Below, piece after piece: positions 1 through 9,836 of a stretch of DNA of 64,000 bases. Below the pieces are notes generated by a model. That model saw only the letters and a list, made by a program, of their open reading frames with translations, was not told the origin of the DNA and ran no database searches. The stretch is from assembly GCA_949126835.1 (NCBI GenBank), contig OX421506.1, positions 16,312,447-16,376,446 of the forward strand, read 5' to 3'. Position 1 is the stretch's first letter. Each line of letters opens with the position of its first letter. The position numbers and the translations under genes are program-made. The DNA comes from Anisus vortex (Eukaryota > Mollusca > Gastropoda > Planorbidae).

Positions 1-293
1 ATACTTATGTTGCCATCAGTTGATGCATTTATTGATCGTTTATATTGAGTCTACAATTTTAATAAAATTGTTTATTCAACAACTGGAGTTCTTTGATCTA
101 TCATTGTCGAAAAAGGTGTTGAAGATAATTATCACGAATATAACTACATTACTGCATAGACCTGTCAGTCAAGGAACCCCTAGCTTGGGCTACAGATTTG
201 CAGAATCTAGAGACTTCTAATAAAGATACAACTATACATTGAATCCGATTTAACGAGTCGTAATAATAGTCATCATAGAGACAGTCCATAACA
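1..293 (+). mobile_element. 3' portion of a diverged LTR (cut by the window edge)
   Basis: This stretch aligns base for base with the last ~296 bp of the LTRs at 4101-4726 and 9837-10462: base 1 corresponds to 10167 and the terminal ACA ends at 293. It carries at least ten substitutions and small indels, and its last ~25 bases differ more strongly, so it is an older or different subfamily copy. It could be a solo LTR or the 3' LTR of an element lying to the left, which the window does not show. At the two positions where the complete element's LTRs disagree (the 4601 and 4618-4619 sites) it agrees with the 3' LTR. The short open frame inside it (20-220) is not a gene. Confidence 0.85.
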
Positions 294-1060
294 CTTACCA
301 CAAGATGACTTAATTATACGCTTTCAACAAGGTGACTAAATGAGACGCTTTCAACAACATAATGATACGCTTTTAACAAGATGACTAATTGATACGTTTT
401 CATCAAAATGACTAAGTGATACGTTTTCACCAAGATGACTAAATGATACGCTTTCAACAAGATGACTAAATGATACGCTTTTAACAAGATGACTAAATGA
501 TACGATTTTAACAAGATGACTAAATGATACGCTTTTCGCAAGACGACTAAATGATACGTTAGCACCAAGATGACTAAATGATACGTTTTCACCATGATGA
601 CTAAATGATACGCTTTCAACAAGATAACTCAATGACTCCCTTACAACAAGATAACTCAAAGATACCCTTACAACAAGATGACATAATTATACGCTTTTAA
701 CTAGATGACTAAATGATACTCTTTCAGCAAGATAACTATATGATACGTTTTCAACAAGATGACTAAATGATACGTTTTCACTAAGATGACTAAATTATAC
801 GCTTTCAACAAGATGAACAAATGATACGCTTTTATCAAGATGACTAAATGATACGTTTTCATTAAGATGACTAAATGATACGCTTTCAACAAAATAATTA
901 AATGATACGTGTTTAACAAGATGACTAAATGATACGCTTTCAGCAAGATGGCTAAATAATACGTTTTCAACAAGATGACTAAATGATACGCTTTCAACAA
1001 GATGACTAGAGGATACGCTTTCAACAAGATGACTAAATGATACGCTTTTAACAAGATGAC

Positions 1061-1100
1061 TTAATGATACAATTTTATCAAGATGACTAAATAATACGCT
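1061..1100. other. Empty-site sibling of the LTR-element insertion
   Basis: The sequence reads straight through TTAATGATAC then AATTTTATCAAG. These are exactly the left flank (ending at 4100) and the right flank (from 10467) of the LTR element with a single ATAC. A second uninterrupted sibling lies at about 13159-13180. Both confirm the insertion point and the 4-bp target duplication. Confidence 0.92.
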
Positions 1101-4096
1101 TTCATCATAATGCCTAATTAATACACTTACAACAAGATGACTAAATGATACGTTTTTAACAAGATATGTAAATGATACGCTTTCAGCAAGATGACTAAAT
1201 GATACGTTTTCACCAAGATGACTAAATGATACGTTTTCACTAAGATGACTAAATGATTCGCTTTTTAACAAGATGACTAAATGATACGCTTTCAGCAAGA
1301 TGACTAAATAATACGCTTTCACCAAGATGAAAAAATGATACGTTTTCACCAAGATGACTAAATGATACGTTTTTACCAAGATGACTAAATGATACGCTTT
1401 CATTAAGATGACAAAATGCTACGCTTTCAACAAGATAACTCAAAGGTACCCTTACAACAATATGACACAATTATGCAATTTTAACAAGATGACTAAATGA
1501 TACGCTTTTAACAAGATGACTAAATGATACGCTTTTAACAAGATGACTAAATGATACGCTTTCAGCAAAATGACTAAATGATACGTTTTCACCAAGATGA
1601 CTAAATGATACGTTTTTACCAAGATGACTAAATGATACGCTTTCAACAAGATGACTAAATGATACGCTTTCAACAAGATAACTAGATGATACGCTTTAAA
1701 CAAGATGGCTAAATGATACGCTTTTAACTATATGACTAAATGATACGCTTTCAGCAAGATGACTAAATGATACGTTTTTAACATAATGACTAAATAATAC
1801 GATTACAACAAGATGACTAACTAAATGATACGCTTTTAACAAGATGTGTAAATGATACGCTTTCAGCAAGATGACTAAATGATACGTTTTCACCTAGATG
1901 ACTAAATGATACGCTTTTAACAAGATGACTAAATGATACGCTTTCAACAGGATGACTAAATGAAACGCTTTTAACAAGAAGACTAAATTATACGCTTTTA
2001 GCAAGATGACTAAATGATACGTTTTTACTAAGATGACTAAATGATACGCTTTTAACAAGATGACTAAATGATACGTTTTCATCAAAATGACTAAGTGATA
2101 CGTTTTCACCAAGATGACTAAATAATACGCTTTCAACAAGATGACTAAATGATACGCTTTTAACAAGATGACTAAATGATACGCTTTTAACAAGATGACT
2201 AAATGATACGCTTTTCGCAAGACGACTAAATGATACGTTAGCACCAAGATGACTAAATGATACGTTTTCACCATGATGACTAAATGATACGCTTTCAACA
2301 AGATAACTCAATGACTCCCTTACAACAAGATAACTCAAAGATACCCTTACAACAAGATGACATAATTATACGCTTTTAACTAGATGAATAAATGATACTC
2401 TTTCAGCAAGATAACTATATGATACGTTTTCAACAAGATGACTAAATGATACGTTTTCACTAAGATGACTAAATTATACGCTTTCAACAAGATGAACAAA
2501 TGATACGCTTTTATCAAGATGACTAAATGATACGTTTTCATTAAGATGACTAAATGATACGCTTTCAACAAGATGACTAAATGATACGCTTTCAACAAGA
2601 TGACTAAATGATAAGCTTTAAACAAGATGACTAAATGATAAGTTTTCAACAAGATGACTAAATGATACGGTTTTACCAAGTAGACTAAATGATATTCTTT
2701 CAACAAGATGACTAAATGATACGCTTTTAACAAGATGACTAAATGATACGCTTTCAGCAAGATGACTAAATGATACGCTTTCACCAAGATGATAAAATGA
2801 TACGCTTTCAACAAGATGACTAAATGCTACGCTTTCAACAAGATAACTCAAAGGTACCCTTACAACAATATGACACAATTATGCGCTTTTAACAAGATGA
2901 CTAAATGATACGCTTTTAACAAGATGACTAAATGATACGCGTTTAACATGATGACTAAATGATACGCTTTCAGCAAAATGACTAAATGATACGTTTTCAC
3001 CAAGATGACTAAATGATACGTTTTTACCAATATGACTAAATGATACGCTTTCAACAAGATGACTAAATGATACGCTTTCAACAAGATGACTAAATTACAC
3101 GTTTTCACCAAAATGACTAAATGATACGTTTTCACCAAGATGACTAAATGATACTTTTTTTACCAAGATGACTAAATGATACGATTTCATTAAGATGACA
3201 AAATGATACGCTTTCAACAAGATAACTCAATGACAAACTTACAACAAGATGACTAAATGATACGCTTTTAAAAAGATTACTAAATGATACGTTTTCACCA
3301 AGATGCTTAAATGATACGCTTTTAACAAGATGAGTAAATGATACGCTTTTAACAAGATGACTAAATGATTTGTTTTCACCAAGATGACTAAATGATACGC
3401 TTTCAAAAAGATGACTAAATGACACGCTTTCAACAAGATTACTAAATGATACGTTTTCACCAAGATGACTAAATGAAACGCTTTTAACAAGATGACTAAA
3501 TGCTACGCTTTCAACAAGATGACTAAATGATACGCTTTCATTAAGATGACAAAATGATACGTTTTCAGCATGATGACTAAATGATACGTTAGCACCAAGA
3601 TGACTAAATGATACGTTTTCACCATGATGACTAAATGATACGCTTTCAACTAGATAACTCAATGACTCCCTTACAAAAAGATAACTCAAAGATACCCTTA
3701 CAACAAGATGACATAATTATACGCTTTTAACTAGATGACTAAATGATACTCTTTCAGCAAGATAACTATATGATACGTTTTCAACAAGATGACTAAATGA
3801 TACGTTTTCACTAAGATGACTAAATTATACGCTTTCAACAAGATGAACAAATGATACGCTTTTATCAAGATGACTAAATGATACGTTTTCATTAAGATGA
3901 CTAAACGATACGCTTTCAACAAAATAATTAAATGATACGCTTTTAACAAGATGACTAAATGATACGCTTTCAGCAAGATGACTAAATGATACGTTTTCAA
4001 CAAGATGACTAAATGATACGCTTTCAACAAGATGACTAGAGGATACGCTTTCAACAAGATGACTAAATGATACGCTTTTAACAAGATGACTTAATG

Positions 4097-4100
4097 ATAC
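4097..4100. repeat. Left target-site duplication (ATAC) of the LTR element
   Basis: ATAC precedes the LTR at 4097-4100 and follows the other LTR at 10463-10466. A 4-bp duplication fits Ty3-type integration. The uninterrupted siblings near 1070 and 13168 carry ATAC once. Confidence 0.93.
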
Positions 4101-4726
4101 TGTTACGAATCTCGGTCATAAATGAATGACGTAGTAAGGCATTGACCTCTTAACAAGTGCGTATCAGAGTCCAAAGCGACCAAGGTTTGACCTTTATGCC
4201 CTGAGGGCAGTTTAAATAAAATAATTCGTTCAAATCCCGTGGAAATTGGGGGATAATTCTGGATCGTAGTAATTATAGAGAAAGAGGTTAAAATGCGTAT
4301 TAAGACCCTGTAGAATCTTCGATGATCGTTTTCTTTGTAAAGTCCCGACCTCCTTAAAGTTAGTTCAGTTTAAACGTTTGTAGAGTGAAGTCGCTATATT
4401 CATACATGTACATATAATGCCATTTTATTGATACTTATGTTGCCACCAGTTGATGAAGTTTATTGATCGTTTATATTGAGTCTACAATTTAAATAAAATT
4501 GTTTATTCAACAACTGGAGTTGTTTGATCTATCGTTGTTGAGAAAGGTGTTGAAGATAATTATCACGAATATAACTACATTACTGCATAGACCTGTCAGT
4601 TAAGGAACCCCTAGCTTAAGCTACAGATTAGCAGAATCTAGAGACTTCTAATAAAGATACAACTATATTCATTGAATCCGATTTAACGAGTCGTAATAAT
4701 AGTCAAACCTAAAGAGGTACATAACA
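4101..4726 (+). repeat. 5' LTR
   Basis: 626 bp, starting TGTTACGAAT and ending ATAACA, with the canonical TG...CA ends. It differs from the 3' LTR at three positions only: T4601 (C10337), A4618 and A4619 (G10354, G10355), all transitions. AATAAA hexamers occur at 4215-4220, 4492-4497 and 4650-4655, and a TATA-like stretch (CATATAAT) lies near 4411. Which of these serve transcription start and polyadenylation cannot be told from sequence alone. Confidence 0.95.
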
Positions 4727-4729
4727 ATT

Positions 4730-4747
4730 TGGGGGCTCGTCCGGGAT
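4730..4747 (+). promoter_or_regulatory. Primer-binding site, tRNA-Pro type
   Basis: TGGGGGCTCGTCCGGGAT starts three bases after the LTR. It is an 18-nt match to the complement of the 3' end of animal tRNA-Pro (TGG pairs with the CCA tail), the same primer class used by many vertebrate gammaretroviruses. It would prime minus-strand DNA synthesis. Confidence 0.93.
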
Positions 4748-4899
4748 AGTTGTATAGTGAAGCATATATTCAAGTTGTGTTGTGTTGTGTGTTGGAGCAG
4801 TGACCTACTGAGCAAGCCTAAGAACGCTGAAATTATTCTTCCGATTGGAAAAACGTAAGTTGGAAAAATTTACCACTTTATAAATCTCTTAACTAAAGA
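4748..4899 (+). other. Untranslated leader with a consensus splice donor
   Basis: The leader between the primer site and the Gag start has no reading frame. It contains a (TGTGT)-rich run near 4775-4792. At 4855-4860 it has GTAAGT, a perfect metazoan 5' splice-site hexamer. A donor in this position is typical of retroviruses and some Ty3 elements that make a spliced subgenomic RNA. Whether it is used here is unknown. Confidence 0.55.
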
Positions 4900-5475
4900 A
4901 TGGAATTTATTGAAAATCCAGAAGAAGAAGTTCTGAAAACTTTATCAATAAAGAAGTTAAAAGAGATCGCTGAGATCTTAAAGATAGAAGTTACTGAAAC
5001 TACACCATCGAGGACTGTGTTGACACAGCAGATAAAAGATGTGTTGATTGCGAGTGGCAAGTTGAAAGTAGAATCAAGCGCGGAGGGATATCAAGTTGAA
5101 CGTCAGACGTCGAAATCTATGTCCGAACAGTTTAGATTTCAGTTAGAAATGAAACGGATGGAAATGGAGATGGAACAAAAACGTTTTGATCGTGAGATAG
5201 AAGAAAAACGTCTTGAGATGGAAGATAAGAAAAGTCAAAGAGAAAGTCAGGAAAGAATAGAGCTAGCAAAGATAGGAGCAACTAAAAAAGAATCTCATAA
5301 TGATGTAGAGATGGCCAGATGGAAAAAGCTAGTCCCTACCTACATTGATAAAGAAAGTGAAATAGCTAATTTCTTCCAGACCTTTGAAATTTCTTGCAGA
5401 GATTTTAAGTTCCCAGAAGATAAATGGGGAATATTAGTCAGAACAGCTTTTACTCAGGGAAGGGCAAGAGATTGA
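4900..5475 (+). CDS. gag: Gag N-terminal portion, closed by an in-frame TGA
   Basis: 191 codons. The ATG at 4900 is the first in a favourable context (A at -3, G at +4) after the leader. Residues ~10-52 form a short helical segment reminiscent of a SAP-type fold. Residues ~68-125 are extremely rich in M, E, K, R and Q and should form a long charged coiled coil, as is common in metazoan Ty3-type Gag. From ~residue 143 (motif VPTYIDKES) the capsid-like region begins. The frame stops at TGA 5473-5475 in the middle of that region, and the same frame continues at once downstream with the rest of the capsid. The protein made would therefore lack most of the capsid and the zinc knuckle. I read the TGA as a point-mutation break; programmed readthrough is possible, but the following G is not a favourable context. 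Confidence 0.8.
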   Translation: MEFIENPEEEVLKTLSIKKLKEIAEILKIEVTETTPSRTVLTQQIKDVLIASGKLKVESSAEGYQVERQTSKSMSEQFRFQLEMKRMEMEMEQKRFDREIEEKRLEMEDKKSQRESQERIELAKIGATKKESHNDVEMARWKKLVPTYIDKESEIANFFQTFEISCRDFKFPEDKWGILVRTAFTQGRARD

Positions 5476-5949
5476 GTTCTATTGTTAAAAGAGGAGAATT
5501 TAAATGATTATGAAATCATTAAAGATACTGTACTTAAAGCCTATAACCAAATACCGGAAAGTTATCGGAAAAGGTTCCGTCAGTATACAATGTCCCCTTA
5601 CCAAACACACTTAGACTTCCTTCGAGCAGAAGAAAAGCTAATGGATCAGTGGATAAAATCCAGAAATATCTCCACATTAAAAGAAATGAAAGATACCATT
5701 CTCTTAGAGGATTTTATTAACAAAGTGAGGCCGGATATAAGAATGTATTTATCCGAGCGTGATATCACTGACCCACATAAGGCTGCTGATTTAGCTGAAC
5801 AGTACACATTGTGTCATAGGACAGCTGATGGAAAGAATGTTAATAGGCCACAACGGCCAGCAGAAAACACACAACAACAACATCGTGAAAAAGAGCATTT
5901 TGTGAAACAAAATGATGTTAATAAAAAACCTATCAACAAAAACGTCCAA

Positions 5950-5991
5950 TGTACTTTTTGTAAAAGGACAGGACATAGCATAGAAGACTGT
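5950..5991 (+). other. Zinc knuckle (CCHC) of nucleocapsid
   Basis: The codons read C-x2-C-x4-H-x4-C (CTFCKRTGHSIEDC), the retroviral-type zinc knuckle that binds genomic RNA in Gag. All four ligands are intact. Only one knuckle is visible. Confidence 0.93.
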
Positions 5992-6366
5992 TGGAGTATA
6001 CGAAGCAACAAAAGACCTAACAAAGTGGTCATGTGTGCCAGCCATGCACAAATACAGAATGTACAAGAAAGCGAAGATACAAACGAACTGAATTCGAAGA
6101 AAGATTCTTCTAAACCAGAAACACTGAGGGTGGATTTGCCTGAGAGCAAAAGTCAGAAGGTAGAGAAATCTACAACTGAAGATAATGAGGATAAATATCC
6201 TGATTATAAATACAGAATGGCTACTATTGGATTAATTGTCCAAGTCCACAGAGACGAAAAAGTAGACCAAAGTATTTTTGACTCGGAAAAGAGTCTGAAG
6301 TCATCGAAAGATGAAACAACACCCGAAAGTCATGGTCAAGGGAAGAATAAAATTGACACAGAGACC

Positions 6367-6696
6367 CTGTGCAGTTTTCAACCGTTCATTAGTGAAGGTT
6401 GTGTGGCCTTACAAAAGGAAGGACCACTGAAGTCCGTAAGAATATTACGAGACACAGGAGCATCATTAACACTGCTGCTTAAAGATGTATTACCATTAAA
6501 TGATAATACATTGACAGGACAGACTGTCCTATTGAGAGGTTTTGAATGGAAAGAAGAAATACCTCTACATAGGATATACCTCACATCTGACTTGGTGATA
6601 GGATATGTGACAGTTGGAGTAATATCAAAACTTCCTGTTGAGGGCATATCCGTTATCCTAGCAAATGATTTGGCGAAAGGGAGGGTGAGACCTGAA
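6367..6696 (+). other. Retropepsin-like aspartic protease domain
   Basis: About 110 residues around the active-site triad DTGAS at 6451-6465, preceded by a hydrophobic VRILR strand. It is followed ~70 residues later by the hydrophobic GISVILANDLA segment that corresponds to the second conserved strand-helix of the fold. Ty3-type proteases of this kind work as dimers and cut the Gag-Pol polyprotein. No inactivating change is evident in the motifs. Confidence 0.85.
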
Positions 6697-7170
6697 CTGA
6701 TTGTGAAGGAAAATCCAGACCCTAGTCCTATTGTGGAGACAGGAAAAGAAAAAGAACTTTATCCTGTAGGTGATGTCATAAAGGGTATGACACCACAGAA
6801 AAAGAAAGAAGAAACTATCTCACAAGAAAAGAAAAATAAAGAAGAAATTCTCCCACGAGAGAAGAAAGTGGAAGAAGGAGTGGAACTTGATACTACTATT
6901 TTCTCCATGATTGAAGATTGTCCGAAAGGAAATGAACAATCAAAGAAGTCATCACAAAATGAATTGATTGCTGAGCAGAAAGTAGACCCAGAGTTGCTAC
7001 AGTTGCATGAGAAAGCTGTCGACGAGAAAGAAAATCCTACAACTGATGTCTATGAACAGATAGACCACAGCATAAACAAACAACAATGCAAACCTGCAGT
7101 TGCCGGTACAGATGAAGATTTGAGGAGCATCACTGAAGAAACGAGTGCGGAGAGCTGGACCGAAACTATC

Positions 7171-7593
7171 AAAAGCTATGGGTTACCACAATCCATACCG
7201 ACAGATCGAAGGACCAACTTCGCCCCGGAACTCTTCAATCCAGTCCTAAATAACTTATGCCTGGAGCAGGAGATGTCAACTGAATCCCATCCGGAAAGTC
7301 GAGGAGCCTATGGACCAATCTTTGGACCCACTGTCCAAAGACCACTCAAACTACTTCAAGAGGAATGGCAGACCGAATTGGATCTCCTTGGGCTGAGCAA
7401 GTACCTAGATAAGTACATACATTTTTTGTCTGACATAACTGTTTTTGTGAGAAAAAAATTGTACACTGCTCACATGCAGATGCCATTGTTGTGTGATGAA
7501 AGAAAGGCAAAAATATTATATCATTTGAAAATGATGAAGCCTTACCTTCTGAAAACAATTGGAATAAGCTTGATGTTGTTAACATTGTTACTC
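7171..7593 (+). other. Integrase remnant with internal deletions
   Basis: The frame enters the integrase core at SYGLPQSI and keeps the second catalytic Asp (TDRRTNF, 7204-7206) and the HPES motif (7288-7299). It then passes abruptly to an IFGPTVQRPLKLL block that in relatives lies tens of residues further on, and next to a RKAKILYHLKMMKPY block that resembles the extreme C-terminus of such integrases. At least two internal segments are thus missing, along with everything before the core. The catalytic glutamate is lost. Assignment rests on motif order and similarity judged by eye. Confidence 0.75.
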
Positions 7594-7656
7594 TTATTTG
7601 TAAAATTTATGCCTGGAGTACAGGATGAATTGAATGACACATTCACTGATAGTTAG

Positions 7657-9823
7657 TTACCAAACTTACTATTTTAAAACTAAATCCCTTACTTGTGATG
7701 AAAAAGGACTGAGTAAAAGTATTGTTAGAGTAAATATCATTATAGTGTGATATTTCTAAACAAACTTGTTAGGTTGAGCATTTAAAATAATTGCTATAAG
7801 AGAAAAAGATCAGTTTTATCCGCAGAATTGGTTTCTAAATCAGAGGACAATATAAATGTGGACTGATTATAAGATATGTTTGAGAATCTCTGGAAATGAT
7901 AATTGAAACATTTGGCAGAGAGGATAATCTGATTGATAGAGATGTAAATGATTTTAAGAAAAGAGAATTTTCTATCACTAAAGTATTGAGAAATGTTTTA
8001 TGATTGTACTATGGATTTATTTTATCATGTACTGTTGTTGAAATATTGCACTGAGTCAAGATGCAAATTTCTTCTATGTGAATTTATTCATTTATTATAT
8101 TATCATTGAATGTATGATAATGTAGGGTAAAAATAGTTGCAGCAAGGCAGAGCTATGACTAAAAAGAATTCCAAGAATTGTATTATATATGATTTTTCAC
8201 TTTTTAGGATACTGTTACATGAAAAGCAGACCAGAAGTGAAACTAATGTAAAATAAAACTTATCCTTGTTTGTATAAATTTAGGATATGTGCCACTGACT
8301 TGACACTGTAAACCAGAATGATTGAGAATTTCATGGTTGAAAATTTATAATGTTGACACACCAATGTTCAACAAATGTATTATTAATTAAGGATTTCATG
8401 TCAAGATTGTAAAACTAATCTATATTTTTTCTGTATTAGTTAAAATAGATTGAATGAATTGTATTGACAAGCAAAAGATTGGGTAGACCTGAACACTGTG
8501 GAAGTAACAGGAACCTAGAACCTATGAATAAAACCTTTATGGAAAATGGAAAAGAGCAATGTACACCACTGAAAAGATTGGAAATGGAATGTTTTACCAC
8601 ACCAGTCAAAACCAGCAGTTGTTTTGTACATAAATTGTTACATTGATTTCTCTCTGAAAAAAAAATTAATAGTAGCCTATGCTTAACTCTTTTCTACTTC
8701 AATAATATTGTATTTGAAATGTCTTTGATGTAATCTAACGAAAATAAGTACTTACTATTTAGTACTAAGATTGTATGAAGATAATATAATCTGCTTTGAT
8801 TGATAGTTAATTAAGTAAATTAACCAAATTTGTTTCAAGTAAATCCATGTCTGCATGAAAGATAGAATGCTACGATGTGAACTCTTTTTTTTTAAAAAAA
8901 AAAAGAAAATAATGACGTCGAAAGGTCATGGTAAAATGAAAGATTGAGATATTTTTAATGATTTTTGCTATAAACTATTTTAATTCGTGAACAGACTATG
9001 TTTAATGTTCTGAAAATAAAATAAATGAATTTGATTTTGAGATGATAGATGTTAAAGAATGCTCATTTAATACGATAACTATTTAATCGCGTAGCAATTT
9101 TATTTGACCTCGGCTGTGATGAGGTAGAAATTTGCATAGCGATGTCAATATTGTTAGAATCAATTGGGAATGAGAGAGAAAAAAAAAAGAGAGAGAGAGA
9201 GAGAGAGAAAGGCGGAATTGACCTACATTTTGGGTCGCGTCACCGACAGTTGTCTAATGTTGTCCAAGCCTACAGGCTGAAAAAAAAAATACTGTCGAGA
9301 AAATGATCGTGTTGTTGTGTAATTAGGTCAAGCCTAGTAGTATTTTTTTCATCAAGAGCGTTGGTTTTTTTTTCTCCTTATGAAAAAATAAGTCGTGTCT
9401 GCATAGACATTAAGTGATTTTTTCTTTTGTTGTTTGATTACAAATGTAAAAGATATTAGTTTATAAATTAAATGGACGAGAGAGTTTTTATTACAGTGGA
9501 ATGTTCAATGTAATAGAAGTTATTAACTTGTATTATATTATATCTATTAAGAATGATTATGTATTTTTCTTGTATACAAGATTTAGATAAACCATTTAAT
9601 TGTCCATTGTTTTGAATTAATAATTGAATGATTGAATGACTGTAGTTAAGCCATTTGATAAGATGAACTTATATTGCATATATTATATGTTATTGTTATC
9701 AGTTCGATTGAATTATTGGGATAGCCAATTGAATGGTATTGTTTTCCCCGGAATATTTTCTTTTATAATTATTCCTTAAAATTAACATTTTTTCAAATGT
9801 AAAAGAAATAATTATAAAACTTT
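7657..9823 (+). other. Non-coding 3' internal region of the LTR element
   Basis: About 2.2 kb of A+T-rich DNA between the stop codon and the purine tract. I see no recognisable domain. The only plus-strand open stretch of note, 8464-8646 (60 codons), has no ATG at its start and no recognisable similarity. The region holds a T/A homopolymer pair near 8886-8904, an interrupted (GA)n run at 9171-9210 and several poly-T runs between 9340 and 9425. It may be a decayed third reading frame or a long 3' untranslated region. Confidence 0.7.
9171..9210 (+). repeat. Interrupted (GA)n / poly-A microsatellite
   Basis: GAGAGA, then a run of ten A, then eleven or so GA units. It is purine-only for about 40 bases and lies inside the 3' region of the LTR element. 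Confidence 0.9.
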
Positions 9824-9836
9824 AGAAGGGGGGGGA
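9824..9836 (+). promoter_or_regulatory. Polypurine tract
   Basis: AGAAGGGGGGGGA abuts the first base of the 3' LTR. This is the expected RNase-H-resistant primer for plus-strand DNA synthesis in LTR elements. Confidence 0.92.

Larger units (their letters stand above)
294..4100. repeat. 27-bp satellite array, block 1
   Basis: Tandem copies of a 27-bp monomer that begins AAGATGACTAAATG and ends ATACGCTTTCAAC, about 67% A+T in consensus. Common variants end CGCTTTTAAC, CGCTTTCAGC, CGTTTTCACC or CGTTTTTACC. Strongly diverged but still 27-bp units (those with ACTCAATGACTCCCTTAC or TACCCTTACAAC) mark higher-order copies: the marker near 620-680 recurs near 2300-2360 and 3660-3700. The block is interrupted at 4100/4101 by the LTR element. 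Plus-strand frames are all closed by TGA or TAA in each monomer, while two minus-strand frames stay open; no gene is inferred. Confidence 0.97.
5476..7656 (+). pseudogene. gag-pol: Capsid, nucleocapsid, protease and deleted integrase remnant in one frame
   Basis: About 726 codons continue the Gag frame after the TGA and end at TAG 7654-7656. In order they show: capsid C-terminal region with a SCAN-like stretch (5671-5820, motif LLEDFINKVRP); a CCHC zinc knuckle (5950-5991); a charged linker; a retropepsin domain with DTGAS (6451-6465) and a second motif ending NDLAKG near 6661; a K/E-rich linker; and then, directly, pieces of integrase. Integrase motifs are TDRRTNF (Asp codon 7204-7206), HPESRGA (7288-7308), a downstream PLKLLQEEW block and a terminal KMMKPY block. 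Reverse transcriptase, RNase H, the integrase zinc domain and the first catalytic Asp are absent. The residue at the expected catalytic Glu position is Gly (7312-7314), apparently at a deletion joint. The tail (7549-7656) has a strongly hydrophobic segment resembling a membrane helix. This is a replication-defective pol relic; the open frame across several deletions is unusual. Confidence 0.82.

Noticed and set aside
20..220. 66-codon plus-strand open frame at the left edge
   Set aside because: It lies within LTR sequence that is shared, with differences that would alter the frame, by both LTRs of the complete element. It is regulatory DNA, not a gene.
294..4100. CRISPR-like array (short regular repeats)
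   Set aside because: The units abut head to tail with no unique spacers, the setting is eukaryotic, and there are no cas genes.
4600..4726. A longer LTR ending after ATAACAATTT
   Set aside because: The 3' LTR and its flank share only AA/AT beyond ATAACA before diverging. The in-array empty siblings place the boundary at 4726/10462 with an ATAC duplication.
5482..5484. TTG as the start codon of a separate downstream protein
   Set aside because: Similarity and frame continue from upstream across the TGA, so the downstream part is the rest of Gag and not an independently started gene. Non-ATG initiation here is unsupported.
5791..6149. Two overlapping minus-strand frames of about 90-110 codons
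   Set aside because: They are shadows of the Gag-protease frame on the opposite strand and have no recognisable motif.
8464..8646. 60-codon plus-strand frame in the 3' region of the LTR element
   Set aside because: It begins without ATG at its edge, is isolated in A+T-rich DNA, and shows no domain or similarity that I recognise.
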